The position numbers and the translations under genes were made by a program. This document shows positions 51,549 through 61,001 of a stretch of DNA of 64,000 nt, one piece after another. The notes beneath the pieces were generated by a model. It saw only the letters and a program-made list of their open reading frames with translations. It was not told the origin of the DNA and did not search any database. Numbering within the stretch: the stretch's first letter is position 1; every line of letters begins with the position of its first letter. Source of the stretch: Owenia fusiformis (lineage: Eukaryota; Annelida; Polychaeta; Sabellida; Oweniidae); the NCBI GenBank assembly GCA_903813345.2, contig CAIIXF020000011.1, positions 17,345,754-17,409,753 of the forward strand, read 5' to 3'.

Positions 51549-54500
51549 TCGAAAATAAAGATGGATTAAATGAATCGGATGTGAATATGTCTAGGAGGAA
51601 CCCATAACTTTGAAAAATTGCCTGGTTGAACAGAGCACAAGATCAAACGATATGTCATCTCATTTTATCGCCATATTTCTTTATATGCCTAATTCCGAGA
51701 TTATATGTATCTGATGCTACACAATATGGTGGATGCCTGCAGTGACATCTCTCCTCCTAATGACCTCCTATTAGAGACGGCTTTACAAAGGCTGTGGAAA
51801 TTAAGTAAAAGAACAATTCTTAACGTTTTGTTACGGGAGTGATGTAACCAATTTACGTTCATTCACATGGTGAATTGATAAATGTGTTTTCTGAGCTTGA
51901 CAATGGAGCTGAACGGTGAACTATATCTTATTTACGTGATTCAATCTGCAAATACTAAATCCTACAAATTATATACTCACTGCCTTTCTCTTTTTAATCA
52001 GAAATCATAAAATACTGTGGTTTGAAATACCCGAAACATTCTCCAATTAAAGACAAATCCCTCCTAAAACTACTCGCGGAATACAAAGCATTTTGTTTCA
52101 AAAATGCACATAAAAGATAAAATAAGAAATCTTACAAATGCAAATGCAAATACAACTCTTACATCAATCCTAGATTTCGGAAGGTGTTCTTGAGACGTAT
52201 AGATTCATGAGAACATGGTTAACACTGTAGAATATGGCCATATCTGCAGACATGCTTGGAAACAAGGTCCAAATTAAGTTTATTAAGCGCTTCACGCGAT
52301 CTTCTTGCTTTACTCTCCCAAGTCAATTACTCATAATTGGTAGAAGTCATTTTTAACCAAAGTGTACAGCAATCAGTAAAGCGTTTAAATCCATGGAGGA
52401 TTCATTTTGAAAGTATCTTCATCTTTTTTATTGGTCGTTCACCATAGGTTATCTATTGATTGTAGCAGAGACACCCCACCCCGTTGGTGCTATATGTTAC
52501 GCGCTAGTGCTATATGTTATCCCACGGTGGTACCCTTGGTTTCCCACGTTAGTACCATACATCAATCATAAGGTCAGTAAATCATGACCATGGTACCATG
52601 TGATGCATACAATAAAGGAGGTAGACAAAAGACGTTACATGTGGGTAGGATACTGAACACCCCCCCCCCCCATGCTTACCCTAAAATAGATTTGGAACGG
52701 CATATGATCACAACTTCAGCCAATTGAATTCATGTCTTCGAAACAGATCCTAATCTAGTATTTGCTACTAACCTTTTGGTATCGAGTAATCCCTAACTCC
52801 CCGAATAACCCCATTCTTCAAACAACACATCCTTCCGTATAGGTTTTGGTACGGTCAAGTCTGTACATTGTACATCGACGTGATCAACATCTTATAGACA
52901 ATTGCTTGATTGCCATCAAAAAATTTGTGTATTGAAATTTTGTATCGCAAACGACATCTATGGGTCTCTTTCAATGATTTTGACTTTCTGTAGTCAAATT
53001 AGTTTTGACAATAAAAAACCTGTTCAAAGACCTCAATTCTTTGTGTTTGACACTTCATGTCAATATTTGAATTTCTTATTTTTGTAAACTCATACCAAAG
53101 ATGTTTGATCTTTTAGTTAAAGGTAGCAGGTCCTGTTTGCGGTTGTAAAAGATCTTTGGAAACAACATACAATTTCATTAATTGTATTGTTGTTAAAGAG
53201 CATCGATGATCAGTTATTGCTGTTAGTTAAAATTATGTAATCGTACAGACATTGTCGATTCAAAAAGATGTCGCTTTGACCGCTGATATTCAACTATGCA
53301 TGACTGGTTTTTATATCACTACCAGGAGTGGTGACATATTGTAGTCTCCAACTTTTTTTTGGGGGGGGGGGCGGTATTCGGCGTTCGACGGTTGGCGGTC
53401 GGACTTCGACGTCTGTAAATAATGGCAGGTGGTGAAATTTTGGATGTTAACGCTCAGTGTCTAATTTCTACTCTTGTTATAAAACGAGAAAATGCAGCAA
53501 CTCTAACATTATGTTTCACTTACTACCATACTTACTCTCCTCGTACAATTGTTCCCTTTGATGTTTGAAAAATTGAAAGAACACGTGTGGGGAAACTTAA
53601 GAAGAATATCTCAAGCGTGCCTGATATCAAAATCTAAACTGTACAAGAGTGGTCGAATTAACACTTGCTTTCTAAATACAGCGAGGAATGAAGTTTCAAA
53701 AAGTCAACTTCAAATCTACATATCATAGCTCTTTGATCAGTTCATGAAGTAACTATTTGGAAGGCGAAAAAGAGATCCATGCGATATTTGTTTGTGCTTA
53801 GGCTATTGTGTCCGTAATTAGACGATAATTCCAAACCCCTGTTTTACTCACAAGGAAATTACCGGCAGTTTTAGGGGTCAGAAGTCAGCATGGGGTATGA
53901 ATGGCATCAAGCTTACGGGTCATGTTCAAAGCATTCCGCAATTTGCGCCCCTGCGTACATTGGGGGTAAAAATTGCAATTTGATCTCTACGTGTAATTAA
54001 TCACACACAATTTACAAACAGAGACCGTCAACCAGGTGATACAATTTAATCACGTGACCTGATTGGACCAATGAAAGGGGCGATTTTAGAATTCTAAAAC
54101 TGATTTATCATGGGATCTATAAGGTATTAACATTCGATCGGCGGCGTAATATTTATGTGGGAATTCAAAGAAGGAACAATTAGTGTGGTAAACAATGGTA
54201 ATTATGATCCTTTTGTCTCTATCTTCATTTGTGGTTCGCGAAAATGACAAGAAACCTATACATTTAAAAAATATACAAGGCATGTCAAATAAACAACCTC
54301 TTAGGACGATCAGTGCAGAATTTTGCTCCAAAAAGCACTGCAACAATAAAAACACCAATCATAAGACAAACTCATTGAAATAATTTTATTAAAATTATTC
54401 CGAGAATTTTGTTCAAAATAAACATTAATGTGATCGTCTTAGGCTGTACCATAATAATATATCCTCTATTTTTGCTTTCTCGATTATAATTAAGTTGTGT

Positions 54501-54568
54501 ATGGAATTTTTTTTTACATTTTACCAATTGCTGGGATTGATATATTTAATGTTGACTTCTTGCTTTTT
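51549..54568. other. Gene-free region before the DIRS element
   Basis: No credible coding frame. Two overlapping perfect POU octamers form ATGCAAATGCAAAT at 52138-52151. A C run lies at 52660-52671, and repeat family C copy 2 at 53312-53470. Two TGCTATATGTTA strings near 52490-52520 form a tiny direct repeat. Confidence 0.5.
53312..53470 (+). repeat. Dispersed repeat, family C, copy 2
   Basis: The same block order as at 25690-25900: a TATCACTACCAGGAGTGGTG hairpin, ACATATTGT, TCCAACTTTTTT, a TTCGGCGTTCG block, GACGTCTGTAA and GGCAGGTGGTG. It carries an inserted G-run of 11 and an extra CGACGG/GGTCGG stretch absent from copy 1. Confidence 0.65.
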
Positions 54569-54685
54569 AATTGAAAGTTAAACGAGACTTACCTTGGTAA
54601 GTTGAAGTTTGACTGTAGTTCTACCGAACTGTATGCAGGAACAAAGAGATTATATGAGAGAGCGGTCAGCTGTTGGTTAATCACT
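54569..54685 (-). repeat. Right inverted terminal repeat of the DIRS element
   Basis: The inner 68 bases (54618-54685) match the complement of the left terminal repeat at about 60 of 68 positions, the last 34 perfectly. The outer 49 bases (54569-54617) are an extension absent from the left repeat. Unequal terminal repeats with an extended right end are known from DIRS-1. Confidence 0.85.
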
Positions 54686-54748
54686 ATTTAGAGCATTGAG
54701 TGATCACATTGTCATGATGCAGGAACAATTTGGGAGGGATAGGGTGGG

Positions 54749-54874
54749 ATATAATCTCTTTGTTCCTGCATACAGTTCGGTAGAACTACAGTCAAACTTC
54801 AACTTACCAAGGTAAGTCTCGTTTAACTTTCAATTCTACCTCACTGTATTACGTAACAAAGAGACTATATGAGA
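54749..54874 (-). repeat. Internal complementary region of the DIRS element
   Basis: Bases 54749-54835 are perfectly complementary to the element's right end (54569-54655). Bases 54833-54874 are perfectly complementary to its left end (58898-58939). The two parts overlap by three bases, ATT. This is the sequence expected for a template that aligns the two ends while a circle forms. It lies between the recombinase stop and the right terminal repeat, as in other DIRS elements. Confidence 0.92.
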
Positions 54875-54982
54875 TTTAAAAGCATGTGATCACTCATTAA
54901 TTATTCATAACTCAAAATTTCAATTTCTGAATGAAACAGTTATATTTCAAGATCTTCATTGATCATAAATCTTAACATGTAG

Positions 54983-56062
54983 TTAAACTACATCCTTACA
55001 ATAGAATCTGTAAAAAGTACTGGCTTTTGACCAGCCAGCTTTGTTCATTATTACACTAATTTGAGTTCCTCTTTGATGTTCATTAGACATTGATGCACAC
55101 CTCGTGGAATGAGGAGTGAAAATTGAAGTGTCCACCCCTGAGGAGGAAAGTACATCTTTTAAGTATCTAGATATGGTATCTAAACTCATTTTATGAAAGG
55201 GTCTTTGACAAGTTATAAACAGGGACTGGCAATCCCCTCTTAATGAACTAGTCTTTTCCAAATAAGCCTGAAGACAGCTAATGACACATAATTTTGTCTG
55301 CAAACTGTTCTTTTCTAAGTTAAGTGGCTTTTGGTGAAAACCTGGCCTAGTAGTTTTAAGTTTTTCTGTGATATTAATTCTGCACCCTGAATTTGTCCAT
55401 ACAATATCAGAAACTTTCAATACATGGAGTGTTTGTCTCCTTTGCCCTGTTATAAGGGCCATTAGCATAATGATCTTATGAGTTAAAGATTTAAGGTGCA
55501 GAGATCTATTGTCAGGGAAAGATTGTAAATATTTCAAAACAATGTTGACATCCCATGTTTCTATATTTTTGACCATGATTGGTCTTATTTCAAAAGTTCC
55601 TTTCAGAAACCGTTTAATAAGTGGATGGGAACCCAAAGCATGTCCATCTATAGATGTGATGACTGTAGCAAGAGCTGATCTGCATGTGTTCATGGCACTA
55701 TACCCAACACCTGACTTGAAAATAATTGTCATAAAGTCAAGTATCTCATTAATATGAGGCGAAAAAGTATCTAATTGCTTTTCTTCACAAAACACTTTCC
55801 ACTTTCGAATGTAAGTTGCATATTGCTTCATAGAAGAGTCTCTCCATGATTTCATTAGAATATCCAAGGTATCTGTAGATAGTCCATGTTTTTCTTTCAG
55901 GCCTTCCCGGATATAATTGCTGCCATTAGTTTGAGGTTTTTGAATTTGTGCTTTTTCTTTGGAAAGTTCGGGAGTTGTAGAACGTGGTTGTGTACTGGAA
56001 GAGGCAAAACAGGACTTCTTATTAGTTTGTTCAGTTTTGGGTACCAGGGTTGTGTCGGCCAA
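54983..56062 (-). CDS. DIRS tyrosine recombinase
   Basis: A 359-residue site-specific recombinase that would insert the circular retrotransposon DNA into the genome. An N-terminal SAM-like core-binding region (about residues 55-155) is followed by the catalytic domain. Catalytic residues are visible: Arg in TGQRRQTL (R208/R209), His-x-x-Arg in FTPHSTR (H318, R321), Trp344 in AGWSK at the usual His/Trp position, and the tyrosine nucleophile in STFYRFYCK (Y354 most likely, Y351 less so). All are intact. The frame starts inside the end of the upstream RT frame (166-nt overlap, different frame), so expression needs internal initiation, a spliced RNA or frameshifting. The stop is about 110 bases before the internal complementary region. 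Length and gene order fit DIRS elements. Confidence 0.93.
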   Translation of the reverse strand: MADTTLVPKTEQTNKKSCFASSSTQPRSTTPELSKEKAQIQKPQTNGSNYIREGLKEKHGLSTDTLDILMKSWRDSSMKQYATYIRKWKVFCEEKQLDTFSPHINEILDFMTIIFKSGVGYSAMNTCRSALATVITSIDGHALGSHPLIKRFLKGTFEIRPIMVKNIETWDVNIVLKYLQSFPDNRSLHLKSLTHKIIMLMALITGQRRQTLHVLKVSDIVWTNSGCRINITEKLKTTRPGFHQKPLNLEKNSLQTKLCVISCLQAYLEKTSSLRGDCQSLFITCQRPFHKMSLDTISRYLKDVLSSSGVDTSIFTPHSTRCASMSNEHQRGTQISVIMNKAGWSKASTFYRFYCKDVV

Positions 56063-57939
56063 GCTGGGAACACTATTAACATTTCCCCCCTTTCTAACTC
56101 CAATTTTTGAAGTACCCGGGTTAAGATGCTGAAAGGAGGAAAAGCATAAGAGTATAAATTACTCCAATTCAATGTGAATGCATCAGTGGCATATGCACCA
56201 GGTTCTGGTTTAAAGGACACAAATTTTTCTATTTGAGTATTCAATCGAGAAGCAAAGAGATCAATGTCTGGTGAGTACTTGAAAAATTGACAAATTTCCA
56301 GGAAAATTTCATGATTGAGTTTCCATTCTTTGTCCCAAAAATGTTCTTTACGAGATTCTGAGTCAGCTTCTACATTTAGAACACCAGGAATATGTGCTAT
56401 GCTTAGCCAAATGTTCCTAGGTAAGGCCCAAGACCAGATTTGTTTGACAATATCATTGCACTCAATTGAGTGACTTGTTCCCATTTTTGTAAGGGTTTGC
56501 ACTGCAGTCATATTGTCACACATTATTCTTATGTGAGTATTATCTTTTGGATCTGTTATTTGAAGGCTGAATAAAATTGCAAGCAATTCAAGGCAATTGA
56601 TATGCATTTTCTCTTCAAGGGCCGACCAGGGGCCACCCTCTTTATTGCCATTCCATGCACACCCCCACCCCCTCCCTGATGCATCAGTGAAGAGGGTCAT
56701 GTCTGGGTCACCATGACTGATTGGTTTACTGGATTTACAAACATTCATTGTCCACCAGTTAAGCTCCTCCTTAGCACCATTAGATAATGACATGATAGCT
56801 TCATAATTGCCTTTGTGATGTTTCACGGCTTTACTTTTATCTAATTCAAGTTGCCGAAAGTGAAGAGGCCCATATGTGACTGCACTGAATGATGACACCA
56901 TTAACCCAATAACCCTTGCAACTTCTCTGATAGAGGGATTAGTCTTATGCAATAGGTTGTAGCAGGCCGCTTTAATCTTGAGAGATTTCTCATCAGTTAA
57001 TGAGACTGTCATAGTTACTGAATTAAGAATATGGCCCAAGAAATTGACTGTCTGGGTTGGAACAAAAGATGATTTCTCTGGGTGTACTACAAAACCTAGA
57101 TCTGTCAACAACCTGTGTGAGCAAACCACATTATTAAGACATTCTGCATATGTATCTCCTTGTAGATAACTGTCATCCATATAATACATAGATACAAGAC
57201 CTTGTAAATGTAAATGAGAGAACACTGGTTTCAAGAGCTTTGTGAATTTCCTAGGACAAAAAGCTAACCCATTTGCAAAGCAAGTGAATTCAAAAAGTTG
57301 ACCATTCCACGTGAATTTCAGAAGCTTTCTATCAGGAACATGAATACCTACACTATAGTAAGCATCTTTGAGGTCTAAGGAGGCCATGTAACAATCCTTC
57401 CTCATAAGGCTAATTGCTGTTTGTAAAGTATCCATTTTGAATTTATTGTATTCAATATTCTTATTCAATTTTTTCAGATTAAGAATCAACCTTATTGACC
57501 CATTTTTCTTTACCCTTGGGAAGATTGTTGAAATGAATTCTCCAGGTTCATGTACACTTGGTTTTATCACACCTTTTTCCAAAAGTGTTGTTATTTCTGA
57601 TGTTAAGGCCTGATTTTCTGATTTTGAAAAACAAAGTTGGTTTGGAGCCTTTGATTGAACAGGAATTTCAGTAACGTCTACTTTTGCCCCGGTTACCAAG
57701 TTGATAATATCTGGATCAGATGTCAATTTCTGCCATTCATGCAAATGATTTTTAATTTGACCCGCATGAAAAGAGTTTACACTTGTGTTACTCTCATGAA
57801 CCAATGCTGACAATGATGATTCATTGTTTGAAATTTCTGGACAGTTATTATCTAAAAAAGTAGAGCTCACCTTTAGTCTTTGTTGTACTTCTTGCTGGAC
57901 TCTTTCTGCTTTTTGAGGTATTCCTCCCTTGGCAGCCAC
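55897..57939 (-). CDS. DIRS reverse transcriptase / RNase H / methyltransferase-like polyprotein
   Basis: A 680-residue enzyme that would copy element RNA into DNA. Reverse transcriptase spans about residues 100-330, with catalytic SLDLKDAY (D189) and YMDD (253-256). RNase H spans about 412-530, with all four acidic residues: D419 in FTDAS, E451 in CLELL, D475 in CDNMTA and D526 in EADSES. The C-terminal part (about 558-640) carries DLFAS, a DAF...W segment, AFPPF and PAWPTQPWYP. These match the region of DIRS elements compared to phage-type adenine methyltransferases, where FPPF stands at the place of NPPY; activity is uncertain. The start overlaps gag by 67 nt in another frame, and the end overlaps the recombinase frame. 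The first ATG is taken as the start; a fusion with gag by frameshift is an alternative. Confidence 0.94.
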   Translation of the reverse strand: MAAKGGIPQKAERVQQEVQQRLKVSSTFLDNNCPEISNNESSLSALVHESNTSVNSFHAGQIKNHLHEWQKLTSDPDIINLVTGAKVDVTEIPVQSKAPNQLCFSKSENQALTSEITTLLEKGVIKPSVHEPGEFISTIFPRVKKNGSIRLILNLKKLNKNIEYNKFKMDTLQTAISLMRKDCYMASLDLKDAYYSVGIHVPDRKLLKFTWNGQLFEFTCFANGLAFCPRKFTKLLKPVFSHLHLQGLVSMYYMDDSYLQGDTYAECLNNVVCSHRLLTDLGFVVHPEKSSFVPTQTVNFLGHILNSVTMTVSLTDEKSLKIKAACYNLLHKTNPSIREVARVIGLMVSSFSAVTYGPLHFRQLELDKSKAVKHHKGNYEAIMSLSNGAKEELNWWTMNVCKSSKPISHGDPDMTLFTDASGRGWGCAWNGNKEGGPWSALEEKMHINCLELLAILFSLQITDPKDNTHIRIMCDNMTAVQTLTKMGTSHSIECNDIVKQIWSWALPRNIWLSIAHIPGVLNVEADSESRKEHFWDKEWKLNHEIFLEICQFFKYSPDIDLFASRLNTQIEKFVSFKPEPGAYATDAFTLNWSNLYSYAFPPFSILTRVLQKLELERGEMLIVFPAWPTQPWYPKLNKLIRSPVLPLPVHNHVLQLPNFPKKKHKFKNLKLMAAIISGKA

Positions 57940-58835
57940 TTCTTTTTCCCCCAGGCATGTTGTCCCGAGCTGTGACTGCCCCGACCCTGGGTCTTCCAGT
58001 TTTTTGAGTAGTTCTTAGCCTCAAAGTTACGACCGAGACGGTCGGCATCTCTGCAGTCTCGCAGTGCCTTAGGGAGATCATCCCCAAACAGCATATTTTC
58101 CCCTACAGGATTAGTAGAGGTACAAAGAGGCTTGTACATCTGGGCCATGTATGGTCGCAATGCCTCTTTCCTGGTATTATTCAGTGAGCTGAAAACATGC
58201 CCCAGGAGGGCAATAAGGTTTGAACCTATTTCATTTTGGGAGGAACTCCCTTTGTTGTTGAGTAGTTGGATGATTCCAACTGCCACCTTGCCAATATTAG
58301 ACTGCATATTAGCGAGCCTCACATCTTCCCCAGCCTTAGATCTAGGGACCTTCCTTTTAACTTCAGGATTGATTTTTAGAGGTACTATTTTATTAACGTT
58401 TTCAGGCCTTAAGAGGGTGGCTGCCTTTTCCTTCACCACATCATGTGATAGGGGCTTTGAGAACCTGTTGTCTACAAAGTTAGCCCATTGTTCCTTAATC
58501 TTGGAACCAGTTGGCTCTTCATCTCCGAATTGTCGTTCCAGAGCCGCGAAATACGAATCATCTTCCTTATCGTCGTTTACGTCCTCTTCTTCATTTCCCG
58601 ATTCATCTTTTTCTGAAACTGTCGAACAGTCCATTTTTTGTTTCTTATTAGACGTAGAGTCTTCTATATCCACAACATCTTGTTTTCTCTTATTATCGAA
58701 AGACAGAACAATGTCTTCCTTGAATGACTGGAAAAACTTTTTTAAAGTCCCCATGGTAACTACTTCACTTTCTTCTGAGGTTTCATCATCTAACAATTTG
58801 TCTTCATAGTCTGAATTATCCATTGGAGTAGCCAT
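57873..58835 (-). CDS. DIRS Gag-like protein
   Basis: A 320-residue first frame of the element, beginning 104 bases inside its left end. The N-terminus is acidic (rich in Asp/Glu/Ser up to about residue 105, with a KKQK basic patch near 84). A predicted mostly helical middle (about 106-255) includes ALERQFGDEE, WANFVDNRF, ANMQSNIGKVAVGIIQLLN and LRPYMAQMYKPL. The C-terminal 70 residues are basic and Lys/Gly/Ser-rich, suited to nucleic-acid binding. No CCHC zinc knuckle is present, which is normal for DIRS gag. Position and size identify it as the structural protein; sequence similarity among such proteins is low. A 225-codon frame on the opposite strand (58132-58809) is a shadow of this gene. 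Confidence 0.82.
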   Translation of the reverse strand: MATPMDNSDYEDKLLDDETSEESEVVTMGTLKKFFQSFKEDIVLSFDNKRKQDVVDIEDSTSNKKQKMDCSTVSEKDESGNEEEDVNDDKEDDSYFAALERQFGDEEPTGSKIKEQWANFVDNRFSKPLSHDVVKEKAATLLRPENVNKIVPLKINPEVKRKVPRSKAGEDVRLANMQSNIGKVAVGIIQLLNNKGSSSQNEIGSNLIALLGHVFSSLNNTRKEALRPYMAQMYKPLCTSTNPVGENMLFGDDLPKALRDCRDADRLGRNFEAKNYSKNWKTQGRGSHSSGQHAWGKKKWLPREEYLKKQKESSKKYNKD

Positions 58836-58871
58836 GCTATTAGCTCTGTGTAACTAACAAGCTTAACCACA

Positions 58872-58939
58872 AGTGATTAACCAACAGCTGACCGCTCTCT
58901 CATATAGTCTCTTTGTTACGTAATACAGTGAGGTAGAAT
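58872..58939 (-). repeat. Left inverted terminal repeat of the DIRS element
   Basis: The element's 5' end, starting ATTCTACCTCACTG on the minus strand. The first 42 bases are perfectly complementary to 54833-54874. All 68 bases align with the inner part of the right terminal repeat at about 60 positions. It lies within the 104-base leader before the gag ATG, so it probably also carries promoter function, as terminal repeats of DIRS elements do. Confidence 0.88.
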
Positions 58940-59403
58940 GGATATCTAAAATCAGCTACACAGAAGACCATGTAGCCTAAGAAAACCATATATACTTAGC
59001 CTTTGACAAAATACTAACAATCATATTAGATTCCAATAAATCCACAATGTTCAAGCTATCATTGCAGTGTCTTACATTAACTGCGACAGAGTACCTCTAA
59101 CTAAGTCAATAGAAGAAATGTTGTCTTATGTCTTCTAAGTGGTCATTGGAACCCTCTTAGGGCCAATACATGAATATTTCATTCGGCTGCATTAGAAACT
59201 GATTGCTCAAGTATAAGACGGTAAATATCATATGTCATGTCATATGCAATTAAATAATGTCACGTATTTCGTATTATTTTATTTCATAGACGGCGTGCTC
59301 CGCAGAATATACTTGCAATTACGTGCTATATTAAGGTGGGTCAAGGTGGGCGATTTTGTATGTGTTTGCGCATGACGTCATTACACATTGGTTCGAGCTA
59401 CTT
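58940..59403. other. Gene-free flank of the DIRS element
   Basis: AT-rich DNA with no reading frame of note. The sequence directly beyond 58939 shows no duplication of the sequence before 54569, as expected for a tyrosine-recombinase element. Confidence 0.6.
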
Positions 59404-60769
59404 ATGCAAATTAATCATATAAGAATTTATATAAACTCAGGATTATACTCTAGATATTTTTCCCATAGGTTTTGTATGAAAATCTGCAACAGCTTTACGG
59501 TTTTAAATATCTTAAATTGCGTCCTAGACCGTACTTGGTGATATTAATTTTGACTTCTAAACGTGATTAGGAGATCAAATATATGGAATAATCGAATGTG
59601 ACAGATAAATATTTTTTAGAAATCGAGACGTAAAACATCGACGGTATTAGACATCATTGTGTTTGATGTTGAAACGAGATAATGATGCTTACTAAAATTG
59701 GTTCTCCATTAACAACTCTCAGGGGTACCGACGCAGGATCCCCAGGACTTTTTAGTCAACCCGGGTCTGATTTGGTATGACAACAGGATAGTTTCTGATT
59801 GCTCTTCTCTTTAACGTAGCCCTGGGGGTAAGGCCATCATTAATCATCCCCGGGGATGACAAATAAAGCTCACTGACTTCATTAAATCCATTGTTTTAAT
59901 TAAGTCCAATTGTATTGGCTTTAATGTAAAAATCCGCAAGGCATTTTTCAAAGCTTTTACAGATAAGATCAGATGTAAATTTTGACTTCAGCTGCGTAAT
60001 GAAATGAACAAATAATGAAATCGGGAAACAATAGAGGAGTCACGGAACCACACTGTAGCCTCTCGAAGCCAATGTAACCCATCCCAAAAGATATGGAATC
60101 AGCACTATAAAGACTTATCTACATAATCAGTCTCCGAAGCATGAAGTTTCATTAAGCCAGCATTGCAAAGTGCAATTAATAAAGAGGTTATGTCATTTGT
60201 GAGGTCAGAGAAAAGACCCCTTAAGTGGAGTCATAAATTAACTGAATCGAATTTATTCTTTTTTTCCATAGACTTCTATATAGTTGGGTCAGAGAGTCGG
60301 GCTGATTTGCATAGTTCTTATTGTGAGCTAGTCGTGTTTTATTTAAGAGAACATAGGGAAAATTCTCTCAAGTATGTTTGTCCGTATTGCATTTCTTCTT
60401 CGAGACGATATTGAAGAACGACTAGTATCTTGATTCACTCTTACTTCTGGTTTCCAAGGTACAGAACATCACAGTCATGCCATAAAACATCTATCTGAGG
60501 TATTTACAGAAAGTATAAGTTATGCTTTACAAAATAATATCAAGTATTATGGCTTCTGCTACGAAGCTGATCTTTTCCAGCTATTCAATTTCCATTGAAA
60601 CAATTTTTAATTTTCATAAAATGACCATAACGAGAAAAACTAGATTAACTCCCCAGTCTCAAATTGTTACTCTTCGTTCCTTTTATTCTTCTTAGTGTGT
60701 GTATCGAAATTGCCAAAAATTATTTCAAAATCATGCAGTTTTCACAATTCTGAGCACTTTTGAGGTGAT

Positions 60770-60829
60770 TCTGGGCCAACCTTTGAAAAGTAAACCCCCT
60801 TGCTTGGGAAAAGTTGGCTACGGGCATGA
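60770..60829 (+). repeat. Dispersed repeat, family A, copy 3 (short)
   Basis: Contains TAAACCCCCTTGCTTGGG, then AAAAGTTGGCTACGGGCATG, the 3' part of family A seen at 14925-14998 and reversed at 43712-43790. It lacks the TCAAATGTGA part and is the most diverged copy. Confidence 0.6.
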
Positions 60830-60897
60830 TTACAAAGTACACCTAAAAAGAAAATGGAAAGAGAAACCGTCCATTTGAAAGTAAAACGTTCATACGT

Positions 60898-61001
60898 ACA
60901 TATAGAACGTTCTCGATCTTGTTCAAATGTATCTGGGAAAACGATACATACATATAGAACGTTTTCGGGCTTGTTCAAATGTATCTGGGAAAACATTTAA
61001 A
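60898..61001. repeat. 52-bp tandem repeat, two copies
   Basis: Two copies beginning ACATATAGAACGTT at 60898 and 60950, each containing TTGTTCAAATGTATCTGGGA. They are nearly identical. A partial further unit (AAAACGTTCATACGTACA) precedes the first. Confidence 0.85.

Larger units (their letters stand above)
54569..58939 (-). mobile_element. Complete DIRS-like tyrosine-recombinase retrotransposon
   Basis: A 4,371-bp element read on the minus strand. It has a left inverted terminal repeat (58872-58939), gag, RT/RNase H/methyltransferase-like, and tyrosine recombinase frames that overlap in series, an internal complementary region (54749-54874) and a longer right terminal repeat (54569-54685). 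DIRS elements replicate through RNA to a circular DNA. They integrate with a tyrosine recombinase instead of a DDE integrase, so they leave no target duplication and have no LTRs. Both ends carry ATT, and the internal region joins the two ends through a single ATT, as expected for the circle junction. No stops or frameshifts interrupt the three frames. Confidence 0.95.

Noticed and set aside
54569-54835. Separate small hairpin MITE next to the DIRS frames
   Set aside because: The 87-bp arms are explained by pairing of the right terminal repeat with the internal complementary region of the same element.
58132-58809. 225-codon plus-strand frame
   Set aside because: It lies antisense within the gag frame, is Ser/Leu-rich without a domain, and follows from the codon use of the real gene.
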